A stretch of DNA of 64,000 nucleotides from Parachlorella kessleri (Eukaryota; Chlorophyta; Trebouxiophyceae; Chlorellales; Chlorellaceae), in contig BBXU01000139.1 in the NCBI GenBank assembly GCA_001598975.1, positions 1-64,000 on the forward strand. The letters run 5' to 3'. The position numbers and the translations under genes were made by a program. The notes beneath the pieces are model-generated. The model was not told where the DNA came from and ran no database searches. It was given only the letters and a program-made list of their open reading frames with translations. Position 1 is the first letter of the stretch; each line of letters opens with the position of its first letter. Shown one piece after another: positions 47,100-58,737 of the stretch.

Positions 47100-48083
47100 T
47101 CAGTCGTCATGTGGCACAACATAGACGTTGCCTTTGTCCACCAGTACATCGCTAGGTCCAGCAGGCTTAAGCCGCATCACGCAGCACTGCAGCAGCAGCC
47201 CGACATCACTTCCACCACCTCAAGAGGGCTCCTCCCTCACGCGGGCTGGCGAAGTAAGTCAAGCAAACACTACGTGATTGCTTCTTGGAATGTCCTCACC
47301 ACAAAGTACAAATACAACCATCGCAAGCTGTGTACAGGGGCTGGGGGTACCTCCCTGTCAACAGATACCTATCTGCTGCAGCCCTGCTAGCCTGCTGGAC
47401 CGGCTTCTGCTGCCGTTAACTGCAGGCCTCGAGGAAGCCTTAAAGGCCATGGCACTCACCTGCAGCCCCTTCCGCTGCCGCTTATGTTCAGAACCTCCGC
47501 TATCCCCTCCTCGTTGTGACGGCGCCGGCTCTTCTAGGAACTCATGAGCCACATCACCGTCCTCATCTTTGAGCATCCGCTGATGCACCCATCCCAGCCC
47601 CTGCCAGGATCTTTAACAAGGTCGTTATAACCGTCTATAACCCAACACTTACAAACGGTTCCGCGCTCGAAGCATGTTGCCCAGTGCTATTGTGTGCGTG
47701 ATCCGGGCCTTTCGACTGTACCTTCCCGGTTTGGTCCCTGTCCACAGCTGGTGTCGCACTTGCTTCACATTTGGGTTATCAAAACCGTGGTAAAGCAGCT
47801 CCTTTGCTTTGCCAGAGCCCCTAGCAACCTACCTGAACCCCTCCGCCCTGGTGCTCCTGCAAAAGGGGCTCTTCTCGTCGCCTCTCTCTGCTCACACCTT
47901 TCTTGGGTTCAAGGCCTGGGCTGGGCCGCTGCTGCTGCTGCTTTTGCTGCTCGCTTTTCTCGTGTTCCTGCACGAATTTGAATAAATCACAGTTACAAAG
48001 CTGTACTAAATGAGTGTCTCTGCTGCCAGTGCGGCTACTGTGCGCACCTCGCCAAACAGCCAGCCCTTCAGCGTATCCCACAT
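47100..48083 (-). CDS. Unrecognised 132-residue protein, four phase-0 exons
   Basis: I do not recognise this protein. Exons 48083-48048, 47967-47833, 47600-47460 and 47186-47100 all begin and end in phase 0 with good GT donors and CAG acceptors, which supports the model. It starts MWDTLKGWLFGE, continues with a Glu/Gln/Lys/Arg-rich charged stretch, then GLGWVHQRMLKDEDGDVAHEFLEE, a second charged region, and ends RLKPAGPSDVLVDKGNVYVVPHDD. The composition is that of a soluble, largely disordered protein with a short structured C-terminus. No signal peptide, membrane segment or metal site is visible. An overlapping longer open frame from 48288 in a different frame was not chosen because its phase does not match the downstream exon. 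Confidence 0.6.
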
Positions 48084-48501
48084 GTCCCACTAGTCTCAGA
48101 AGTGCACAGTATTGTCCACCATAGATCATATGCTCTACCCATGGCTCTACCTCAGCGGCCCTGAAAGCCAGGCTGGACCCAGCACGCTCCTCAGGATCTT
48201 TCAGCGCCCAGTTCTGCATGCCTGTGGCATGCTTGCCATTGCGGTTTATTAGACTCAAGAGGCATGCGAGAGACTTTGCGTGGACCATACCTTCCTTTCG
48301 TAAGCCGCCAAGGTGGGCCTCCTCGCAACCGGATGCGACCCTAAGTGCGATGCTAAATGCTCGTCACTCAACCCTTACTTGGGCAGCTCATGCCTGGCTG
48401 GGGTCTGGGTGAGAAGATTTGGTATTCAGTACCTGATAGAGTTCAAGTAAGCTTCCATACAGTCCACAGCTCAAGTTTGTATCATCCTGCCATGATGGTC
48501 A

Positions 48502-50618
48502 ATGGACGTCAACTTGCACTTGTTGCACGTAGGAGCGAGAACATCGTTTATAATGGCTTCCAGCTACAGACCCAGCTGGTCTGAGGTCGATGTTGAGGAT
48601 GGACCACGGTTTTGCATCCCAGCAGATGGGGTATTGCGCCCAGGCTGTCCTTGGGATGCAGGTGAGTCTTACGGTGGCCTGAATCAAAGCTCAAGCACAG
48701 ACAGTGCGACAGCCCCCTTGCTTGGGTCAAGTATCAGGTCGACACATCGACTTCGACACGCCAAACGCTTGTTGCAGGCTCCAAGCGCTGTTTCAAGATG
48801 GAGTGTGACGCTTTGTTCACGCCTCCGGAACTGCGTCAGCAACAAAAGGCATGGTGCCGGGATGGCCCGCCCCAGCTCATTGTTGCAGCAGGTCCCGAGA
48901 GGTCGGGCAGCACATGGCTCTACAATGCATGTGAGGCGTCCAGAGTTGGCTGTGCATAACAGTCTGAAGTCCTTTCTAGATATTTGTCAAGGCTTCCTTG
49001 ACTGGTTCCAGCTGGTGCATGGTCGGGTTTGAGTGGCTGAGATAGCCTGACACCCACGCACTGCCTACCGCTGTGCAGTGCGTCTCATCTTTGAAAGTGC
49101 AAAGCAACCGTTAGATGCCTACTGGATCTCCCATATCAACAACGCAGCACTGGATGCACGCCATGTAGGTAAGGACTTCATCAACGCTCACCTTAGAATT
49201 GTCACTGGACCACCTACCTGCCATCCGTCCTGGGACTTCGCTGCATGTGTGTCTGTGGCCAGAAGGAGGGTATAAGGGACACCCTTGGTTGGCACCGCCC
49301 CAGTGGATCGCTGCTCCTCTGCAGGCCGGCCCAGTTCCAATCACGTGCTCATCAAGACACATGAGTGGAGCGCAGACTGGGATTTGAACCGAGCCACGCA
49401 CATCTTCATCACTCATAGGGACCTGCGACAGGTAGGCAGGGGGAGCCTTAGCCCTTTGGGTGCATCAGGCCATAGCAAGTCTGCAAGGAGAGGATTGCCA
49501 TTGTCAAATGTGTTAGGCACAGTAAATGGCTTGCTGCCAGTTCTCAAGCTGTCATGTTGCCAGCTCGCTTACACCTCCTCTTGTAGGTGGTGCAATCCTA
49601 CCGGAGGGTCGGGTGGGCTAATGATGTGAAGCGCGGCTATGTCGAGGACCACTTCAGATGGAAGGTGCCTGCTAAGACTTTCAGCAACTTGTCTCAGCCA
49701 CCCTGCCATTCGCCTTCATCTGCGGAGAGGAGGGAGGGGGAGGGCTTGCTGCCAGCATGGAACACATGCCTGTTGCTGCGAATGCAAGGTATGCTGGAGA
49801 TACCCACTGTCCTGCACAGGTGGTGTGTGGGCTCAGGTGGGCCCATGTCATGTCACAGGACTGCGCTGAGCTGTACATCGCTTTTGAGGACATACTAGGC
49901 CGGCCTGAAGACCTTGTTAATGACATGGCCACGCGCTTGGGTCTGGTCAACAAGGTGAGGCTGACTCGCGACAAGATCAAACCAAGAACTCCATATGCTT
50001 GTGCAGGTATGCTAATTGCACGCTCAGAAGCTAACTTGTGGTTGCCGTGAAACACGAATTGTGTATTCCACTTGGGATCTTGTTATGATACGCACGTGGT
50101 ATGTACTCTGTCTCCAAATCTCGTAAGGCTGTCTTCTGGGGTACAACGCTCAAGTGAACATGGCATTTGCTGAAGGGGTACCCTGTTGTGCATTTCCCGG
50201 CAGTTGTTATGCATTTTCTGGCAGTTGCAAGCTGAACTGTCTCTGTCGCAGGTTGATGCCAAGTGGGTTGTGCAAGCGGTGAACAGCCTGCGTGTACCTA
50301 CAGACTTTGTAGATCCAGTTACACAGGTGGGTTGACAGGTGGGCACGATAGGAATGTTGAATAGGTTGGACTGAGCGTTGAGGTACTTGCTGCAATTCGT
50401 CTCAGTTAAGTCGCTCTTCCTTGTAAAGGTTGAAATGAGTGTATCATTGTTTGCAGATGTGGCCATCACACATGAGTCCGCAGCTTGAAAAGGCAAGAAA
50501 GGAGGCTGCAGCTTCGTCGCGTGATGTCTGTCATGCAGCGCTTCAACCAGCCCCACAAGCGCTGGACTATCTGAAGCAGCAGTACCCTGAATACTTCTCA
50601 CTGTACGGATATACTTGA
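48502..50618 (+). CDS. Sulfotransferase-domain protein
   Basis: Eight exons close in phase: 48502-48661, 48778-48930, 49079-49168, 49325-49431, 49587-49664, 49859-49954, 50252-50326 and 50457-50618, giving 306 residues. AAGPERSGSTWLYNA is the PAPS 5'-phosphosulfate loop. HVLIKTHEW follows, and THIFITHRDLRQVVQSYRRVGWA is the 3'-phosphate binding block with its Arg and Ser. ELYIAFEDILGRPEDLVNDMATRLGL is the family's conserved helix. It should transfer sulfate from PAPS to a small molecule or glycan. No strong signal peptide or transmembrane anchor is seen at MDVNLHLLHVGARTSF, so a second ATG at 48553 (MASSYRPSW) is possible. Confidence 0.87.
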
Positions 50619-51112
50619 TGCTGGGGCAAGTGTCCATGCTTACTGTGTTGCCTGCCTTGCTGTCTTCAGAGTTCCTATCTTAGCTGGGAACTCCGCTTCT
50701 TGTGGGACAGCTCGGGTATTTACAAGTCGTCCCTGGACATCAATTGAAGACAAGCATTGTACAACTTTTGCGTAGCATGTGATACTGTTCTCGACGTGCT
50801 GTCGGTTGGTAGCAAGGCCACCTAAGCAAGGGCGCCTTTGCCAGGTCAGCCACCATGGGCGCCTAGGCGCCTTCCTGGCTGTCCGAGAGGTCTGGGCAGC
50901 GCTTAACGTCCAGACACGTACAACACACAAAAGGGAAGGAACGGAGTTGTGTTTGGCAGATTTCATGCTATCGCACCTGGCTGCCAGGCTGCACCCAAAC
51001 TACCAGAGTGAGCAGCAGGTGGCACTGATATACGGTTTGAGACCTTGATCAAGCCAGCACACGCTTGACTGCTGCAACTGATGCAGGGTTTTGTTGCGGT
51101 TCACTCCCAGCC
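50619..51112. other. Intergenic spacer
   Basis: About 490 bases between the sulfotransferase stop and the DUF72 start, same strand. No further feature recognised. Confidence 0.4.
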
Positions 51113-53742
51113 ATGGTGGGCAAGCGGAAACACGCAGCTACTCTGATGGAAGAAACGGCTGAAGAGGACGGCAAGTGGGTTTTCCAAGTGACAGGGCTGC
51201 ACAAGCTGCGAAGATCGAAAGCAAATACCTCCATACCTGGCACTTTGACCTGGCCGCTCCACTTGCAGGGGCGCCGGCAAGGATACCTGCCCGCCCAGCA
51301 AAGTCCCCCGCAAGGGGCGTAAGCTTAAGCCACCCGTTGAGGTGCCTGAGCCAGCCCAGCTGTGTTTTTGTGAGCGCCAGCCAGAGGTGTGCATAGGCAC
51401 CTCCGGCTACAGGCAAGTTGGGCGAGTGATGCTGGCCTTGGCACTCTGTTGGCCAAGCTTGCAAAATGCTGAGCCACAGATCCTGCTTGACAGCTTGATC
51501 TGAAGGGACAGCTGGAAACGAGAGGAAGGCCGTGCTGTCTGCACTGCAGTTATAAGCATTGGCGGAAGGGGCCCTATTACCCCGCGGGGCTTGCAGCAGC
51601 TCGGGAGTTCAGCATGTTTTCCACAGAGCTTAATTTCCTGGAGATCAATGCAACCTTCTACGGCAAGTGCAATCCGCCATGCACCTCTCCCTACGAAGGG
51701 GGCTGCAAGAAAACAGCAGGATGGTGGTAATTCCTTGCACCTCTTCAGGTGGACAGCCGACTAAGTCAGCAGCACCCTAACTCTTGGGGGGTGCCAGAAT
51801 AACGTCTTGGGGATACGGAGAAAGGGGCCGGGACATTCCGGCGGGAGTCATGCTGGCAATGCCAGTGTGGCGGCACGCTGTGAAAGAGCAACCGCAGCCA
51901 GGAGAACATGCGGCAGCCGGCAGTGCGTGTACCCTATAACTGGGTTTGCTTCCCCCTACGCCATTTTGTGAAATATTTTGTCGCCTGCTTGCCGACCTGC
52001 GTACGTGGCTGCCTTCCTCGGTGCAGGCTGGTTTAGTGAGGAGACATATGATTCGTGGAGGGAGCGGTGAGCCTGTTACTGCGAACTTATAACGAGCCTC
52101 TACCCAGCTGAAGATTCAGGCTAGCAGGACACGCATGCACGCTTGCCCTGCCCTCCTGCTTTGTCTGTGTCCTGGGCACCCTGCCATTGTTGCTGCAGGG
52201 CTGCCGCTGCCCGGCTAAGCTTCAGGTATGCTGTGAAAGCGTCGCAGTTCTACACCCACAGAAAGCGCCTGAATGTGGATCAGGCCTTCACGGAGCACTG
52301 GGCTCGCTTCTGGGTGAGGCTCCTTGGGATACTGCTGCCAAGTGGGATAGTGGTGGTGGTTGTCACATGCACGTCACTTGGATGAGGCTTTTTCTAGCCT
52401 GTATACTGCAACACATACAGGAGTCCTCGGCTCAGCATCGCTCCAGCTTGTATCCCTGCAACATGTACAGGCAACCACAGCACAGCGGGCTAGCGCACGT
52501 CCCCTGCTGGGCTACGCAGGAGCGGTGCCAGAGGCTGGGCCCTCACCTGGGCCCCGTCCTCTTCCAGTTCCCCCCCAACTTTAAGACCACCAGCAAGCGG
52601 GGGCAGGAGACCATTAGCAACATTGACAAGCTGCGGCAGCTGGGGCAGGTGAGTCTGAGTTGCCTCACGTTGAGCAGTTGAACATTGGTTCCACTGCTCG
52701 CTTTTCACAGACAGACAAAACAGTTGATCAATGGATCACACAGCTTGGATTTGTAGGGCGGGAAGTACACCACCTGGCGGTAGCTGGTTGGAGAACTGGC
52801 CCCTGAGGAGTTCCCCGCAGGTGCTGCCACGCTGCGGGAAATTTGTATTCGAGTTCCGGGATGCAAGCTGGTACTGCCCCGAGGTTTATGCGGTGCTGAA
52901 GGAGCATGACTGGTGTTTATCCATCGTGGAGGTGCATGGCGGGGCCTCAGCCGAGAGCGAGGGTTCCAGCGGTGCAGGTTGGCTCCTAGTAAAAGATCTT
53001 GCATGCGCCTCTTGGATGCTGCTCTAGATAGGGCACAAGGGCGATAGAATGTCGTTCTTGCTATCTTGCTCTCCTTACAAGCAATCAAAACATCAGCTTC
53101 TCCAGCTTTGCGGCCCCCACCGTGAGGCGTGCATGAGCTGAGCCGTAGCAGGAGGAGCACCCTGCCCCCAGCCAGTCCCTTTAGCTCAACAAAACCCCTG
53201 ATCATGCCCTGCAGGGAGTGGCTTCTCTGATATTGCCAAGACCTCTTGGGCTGGCACTCTGCGCATAGGCGCCAACCCGCCTGTGGAAGAGTACCCGCTT
53301 GAGACCTGCAGCTGGGGTGTCTACGTGCGCTATCATGGATCCAAGGGACAGGCAAGCCGGGCATCATACGCTTCATCAGAGAACGAGTGCAGGGAAAGGG
53401 CATTAGAGGGCAAAGAGGCATCTGGCAGCTTGGCATTTCCCATGTGATTGCATCATAAACTTGTTCGCCCACAGCACAGCACACCCTGTTGTGAATCTGC
53501 GAAATCGTCCATATCCACCTGACATTGCCTAGATTGGTGCCCCCCTGCAGTACTGTGGCACCTATGGGCCTGAGGTGATGGCACGCTGGGCCCAGCAGAC
53601 CGCTCTGTGGGTTGCCAGCGGGCGAACAGTCTACCACGCCTTCAACAACGACCAAGTCGATGAGGACCACAACACGCCCTCAGCCATCCTGGACTGCAGG
53701 CATCTGGCGGCAGCCTTGCACAAGCTAGGCACCTTCAGCTAG
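51113..53742 (+). CDS. DUF72 (YecE-like) protein with three GC-AG introns
   Basis: Nine exons close in phase to 360 residues: 51113-51174, 51269-51412, 51550-51662, 52027-52066, 52199-52313, 52520-52648, 52821-52971, 53215-53351 and 53551-53742. A basic leader (KRKHAATL, KVPRKGRKLKPP) comes first. The domain is canonical: CIGTSGYSYKHWRKGPYYPAGL, LNFLEINATFYG, RYAVKASQFYTHRKRL, LGPVLFQFPPNF, FVFEFRDASWY, and the C-terminal VYVRYHGSKGQYCGTYGPE with YHAFNNDQVDEDHNTPSA. DUF72 is a TIM-barrel family common in bacteria and archaea and of unsettled function. The barrel is complete here. Introns 2, 3 and 8 start with GC, and exon 4 is only 40 bases; both would defeat many gene finders. The basic leader could be a nuclear signal. 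Confidence 0.92.
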
Positions 53743-54662
53743 GCGAGGGGGGCTTGCAAATTCGAGCGATACGCTGGGTACCCATAGGGTAAGTGTGGTT
53801 GGGTGGCATGGTAGGCAATAGCGAATGGATACTGTGGACTGTTACTGCAGTAACAGCTGTTAGGTTTGGTTGCGCATGGAAAGCTTTGCCCAAGTCGCCT
53901 ATAGTCAGACCCCTCGGAGGAAAAGTTTTGCACTGTTTAGGTCGGACTCCAAGGGGAACATAGCAGTACACATGGGGTTGGTCATGATATCCTCCTATAT
54001 GCAGACTGCAAGCGAATATGAAAGCAGCAAGCATGCGGCCGTGCACCCTGCGCCGGCGCTTGGCAACTTTTTCGATATAAAATGACTACTTTCTGCTTAC
54101 TTTTTCTTCTGTCTTTCTCAATCTTCTCAATCTTCACATCTCAGTGAGCAAGACCCATACTCGATACCCTGGTACATCCCCAAAGGCACTCTACATATGA
54201 GGTTGGGGCAGCAAGGCTAGCTTCTCACGCAAATAGCAACTGCACAAGGACCCTTGGACAACTCTTGTACAAGGGTCGAGCCCGGGACAATTACTGAAAT
54301 AGCATCTACATGCAAAAGGGATGGCACTCCTGCAAGCGGTAAGCAAGCCCAACAAGGAATACAGAGGGTCAGAGGATACGTCAGCCTGCAGCGATGCACG
54401 GTGTCCAAGAGAACAGCAACAACTGGCCAACCTGCTGCTCCGTCAACTCTTGCCTCCAAGGCTGAGCTCTCCTGCCTAGCGTGCTTGTTTGTCGATGTTC
54501 TACAAAGCCCTACATGGTTGAGTCATAACGCCCGACCTACCGCATGTGGTGTGGGCACACAGTACTACAACACCTGCTGGTCCTCAATTTCCCGCAGGTG
54601 CTTGCCTGCCCATGCTCAGACAACGTACCACACAACTCAGCTGGCTGCTTGCAAAGTTCCAG
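53743..54662. other. Convergent intergenic spacer
   Basis: About 920 bases between the DUF72 stop (+) and the phosphodiesterase stop (-). AT-rich around 54070-54140. No gene or repeat is supported. Confidence 0.4.
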
Positions 54663-57600
54663 TCATGTACAAGCCGCACATGCTGCTGCTTGCACCGGCG
54701 CAGCAGCCGTGACAGATGCATTAGCCTCCGCGCTCACATCAGCGTCAAGCAGCTGCTGCCAGTGCTGCACCGACGCCTCAACATTGGGCATCACCTTCGC
54801 AACGAATTTGGGAGCCAGGTCCGCCAGAACACTGCAGCAATCACCCGCACAACACAGGTCACCACCTGTTTTGAGTACTGCCACATTCCAGAGCACAAGC
54901 AAGACTCGTGTGCCGCCGCATGCCAAATGACGACCATTCACGCACTCATGCCTCCTGATGCGCGCCCCAGTTGTACTGGCACTACACCCCTTGCTGGGCG
55001 GAGGACCTCACCTGAGGGAGGGCTTCACCACAAACTCAATGAAGGCCCGCTGGTTCTTGGGTACAGAGGCCTTGCTGCGGTCACACATCAGCGAGACCGG
55101 CAGCCCCAGGCTCCGCTCCCGGTCGCCTGCACGCACGCACGCATAATCATCCAACCTCAGCTCACACTACTGCAAACATGCTGCCATCCTTGACTTCGGC
55201 TCCTTTGAGGCTGCTGCCAGCTGCGAAGAACCCCACGCCATGGCCATGTCTTTGCCGCCTCTGAAACTCCCCAAGCCGCAGGGCCGGGGCCCCAAACACA
55301 GGTCTACGAGCGTCACATGCACACACGGCCGAGCGGCGGCGTTCCAGCAACCTCCCACTATCTCACAGCGCCAGCGGTTGGCACGTCCAAGGCGGGCCAG
55401 TGGGGTGCCACGCTCACCCTGCAGGAAGAACTCCTCGTGCACCTTCTGGCCCCAGCTGGAGCAGCGCTGCACAGGCCGGGCGGGGTTGGAGATGTCCGCG
55501 CTGTGTAACAACATCTGCACGCAGCACCAGCCGTGACGCTAACTATCCGCCGCCTGATGTTGACAGGCTGAGTTCCACCACCCATGGCGGCCTTCAGTAA
55601 GAACCATCTGTGCAACCCCGACCCCTCTAACGCAAGGATACACACCGGGCACAGGCCAAGGGAAGGCAGACAACGCCTTGGCTCGCGCAGCCTCCACCCC
55701 TCAAATCCCACAGACGCATATACCAGCTTGATCCCTAGCAAGCCACCAAGCACAGCACCAGAGGCAGCACCACCACCACCAGCAGCACCACCACCAGGCA
55801 CTTCCCTTACCTGCAACGCCACGACCCGCTTATCCTCAGGCCACGCCGCCAGGTTGCCCCCCCACAGCCGCACGTGGGCAGTGAACTCCTCCACCAGCCC
55901 CTTGTGCCCGGCCATGTCAGTGGCCAGCACAATCTTCACTACCAGCCGCCGGAAGTAGCGGTACTCCGAGTCGCCCCAGCTGCAGAGGGGTGCAGGCAGT
56001 GGGACAACGTGAAACACAAACGCACCAGTGCGCGCATCACCCAATTTGAGGCTGCTACATGGTTGCCACTTAACACATCAGACGGCTGGAGACATCGGCG
56101 GAATCACACACAACCAATCATCAACACCCCCATGTCAACAGGCTTGACTCTCTGCTGCGACACAGCTTCACCACTTCGGCATAGTGTAGACTGCCGCCAC
56201 CAGGCGCCGGCCCCACATACCTGACAAGGAAATTGTGCTCCTCCCGCAGCAGGAGCTTGAACGCCATGGCCAGGTGCATGTTCTCGTTGATCGATTGGTC
56301 GTTGTACTGCAGCGCCGCCTCACTGCTGGTGCGTATCAGGAAGTCATTGGTCACACCTGCAGATTGGTAGCTTCATTGCCAGTGTCAGGCATGCCCCCCG
56401 CAACCAGCACTTGGACGTTATGCACACCGCTGTTTGGGCGCATAAAGTGCACCAGGCCCCCCCCCATAAAGTACATGCCTGAGCGCTGCGTCTCCACCAC
56501 ATGCCCTTGGACCTGCACGGCCGATGCTGGCGGCATGCAGCTTACCTTCTGAGGCCCTGGCCAGTGTGTCCACCTGGGCCAGCACCAGCACGTCGGTCGC
56601 ACTCCATGCAGTCAGTCAGCCTCCCTGAAGGGCTTAGCAGCCATCCCTGCCAGCCCACCTGGATGGCCCACATCGTGTATCATTGCCGACACCAGCAGTG
56701 CCAGCAGCTCCAGGTCACTGAGCTGGCAGGCGTACCCGTCAAGGCTCAGCATGGCCGCCAGCGCCTGCGTCACGTCCGCTGCGTGCATGCTGCTGTGGTA
56801 GGGGTTGGGGTGGTACTCACCCTCTACAGCCTGCATACAGCATGGCAGCTAGCACCCGGCTATAAAACTAGCTCATATTCTGAGGGCCGTGGAGCTCTCA
56901 CTCAAACGAGAACTCTCAAACCAGACAGTCCCAGATGCACTGGAACCTTCCTTCTTCCCCAGAAAGGATACTACCCACCCTGAAAAGACAGCCCACCAGC
57001 TGCAAGACAATCTTTCAGTCCCAGTAAGACGCTACGTAACGGGGCAATATCACAGCAGAGCACCTGCAGGAAGCTGCGCAGCTTGTCATCCGCCAGCCGC
57101 AGCTTGGCTATCAAGCCACGCTTGCGCAGCAGGTTGAGCCCCACGGTCTGCAGCGGCCGCCCATCCGTCAGCCGAGCCACTTCAAAGACGTCAAAGCGCT
57201 CCCAGTCTTCCAGCTGCAGCAGCCAGCCTGGGCGAGTGGGCCGAGTCGTCTCAGGTTGGGCGTCAGTCTGAGGCGCCACCATAACCAACCAGGAGCGCAG
57301 CACGTCCCAAGCCCAGGCAGGCTGCTCAGCAGGCATGCTTCGGTCATGACACAGCACCACTTACCAAGCGTAGCTGCGTCTGCAGTTGGGGATTGCTGAG
57401 CCACTCAGCCGCGTCCAATAGACATTGCTGCAAGCACCAATAGGGGGGAGTTGGTGGATGACACTGCCTCCAACAACAACTGTAAGCCCACACTGTGACC
57501 ACAATGACTACACAAGGAGTACAAAAACGCATCGCGGTTCATCCCTATGCACAGGACCTTCCAACCAACCGTCCCCCACGCGCTACATCAGCAAGGGGTA

Positions 57601-58164
57601 CTGGCTAGATGCCCCTAGACACAAAGGATGCTGCTCGCGGCACTGTGGTCTTACCCTGCTGCAAGCCTCCATCTCTTCCTTGCATGTCTTCTTAGGCTGC
57701 AGCCAAGCACCAGCACGGCGCAAGTTACTTGCCACTGCCAGGCATCACGCTATTGTGTCCAAGCGGCTAACATGTCTATGGAACAACCACGCTCAGCGAG
57801 TGTGCCACCCACTCACCACTACATACTGCCGCCGGAAGCCGTCAGATCTGTCCCTGAAGCTGAGCAGGTAAGCGCGCTGCGAGTCGTCCAGTAAGCTCTC
57901 AAGAGGAGAAGGAAGGTCCTCACCCACTCCCTTGCTCAGCCATGAGCACAGTCGTTCCACGGCAAACTCCTCCTCCGCGTCTAGTGGCACTTTCCTCTGC
58001 ATGGACCAGGCGCCTTATTCCTTTCGATGTGACTGCAAGGAAGGGAGATTCAACACACCTGGGCCGCTAGGGCAGTGGCTCCAACAGCTGCTTACCTTGA
58101 AGCGTTTCAGCACCCGCAGAGCTATGCTGGCCAGATCAGAGCCTACAAACAACTCCATGACCCT
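54663..58164 (-). CDS. Class I cyclic-nucleotide phosphodiesterase, 5' end unresolved
   Basis: Ten exons close in phase: 58164-58096, 57996-57817, 57427-57365, 57267-57064, 56830-56659, 56356-56221, 55979-55811, 55514-55418, 55136-55022 and 54831-54663, about 457 residues. The N-terminal exon with the ATG lies upstream and was not fixed. The catalytic domain starts near [19 protein letters not shown]. The signature [14 protein letters not shown] carries the catalytic His and first metal His; [11 protein letters not shown] gives the His-Asp pair; [11 protein letters not shown] gives the last metal Asp. [34 protein letters not shown] and [16 protein letters not shown] match other family blocks. 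It should hydrolyse cAMP or cGMP. The residue after the catalytic His is Ser, where animal enzymes have Asn. No transmembrane segment was seen in the part recovered. Confidence 0.88.
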
Positions 58165-58737
58165 CTGTAAGTCAGTCGTACAAAGGCCGTCAAGACTAAA
58201 GCATAATGAGGTTGCCGAACACGCATGGCAAGCAATGAACGTTGCAGTATAATCGTAGCTGCCCGCGGGGCCCGCATAAGCCAGACGTCTGACGATTACG
58301 CAGGCTCACCTAAGCTCCTTGGGAGGGGGGGGGATGCCGAACCTGGCGCATACTGCCAGACGTCAAGAAGTAGAGAAAACTTTCTGAATTTGGCTGGCAG
58401 GAGAAGTTCACTTTACTTATAACACAGGCACAAGCGCTACCTTACCATCATGTAGTGAGCAGTTTGCACGACGATGACGCGGCTACCTTGCTGTTGTACG
58501 TGTTAGAAACTTACTCAAGAGGAATGAGTCACTTATTACTGGTATGAACGGAGCTTTGAACAGGCACGCAGGCTGGTTGGGGGTGTTGCACGTTGGGCCA
58601 AGGCGCCGGCACCCATGCTGTGCCTGCCTGCGTGTGATGCCTAAAGCTCCGCTCCTGTACACAGCCTTGAAAGGTTTTGCCTGCATGGTTAGATCGGGCA
58701 GCAACGTTTCACCTGGATGCCGTTCTCATTCTTGCAG
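58165..58737. promoter_or_regulatory. Divergent spacer of the phosphodiesterase and WD40 genes
   Basis: About 570 bases. It should contain the first phosphodiesterase exon and the first WD40-gene exon, but neither could be fixed. A G9 run lies near 58325. Confidence 0.35.

Noticed and set aside
48084..48288. Extension of the small minus-strand gene to an upstream start at 48288
   Set aside because: That frame differs from MWDTLKGWLFGE and ends in phase 1, while the next exon needs phase 0. The shorter model closes in every exon.
52380..52500. Imperfect repeat of CTGCAACA-ATACAGG inside a DUF72 intron
   Set aside because: Only a short two-fold similarity, with no match to the dispersed repeat core; may be chance.
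54254..54300. A T-arm-like GGTCGAGCCCGGGAC sequence downstream of DUF72
   Set aside because: The flanks do not form an acceptor stem or cloverleaf, so it is not called a tRNA.
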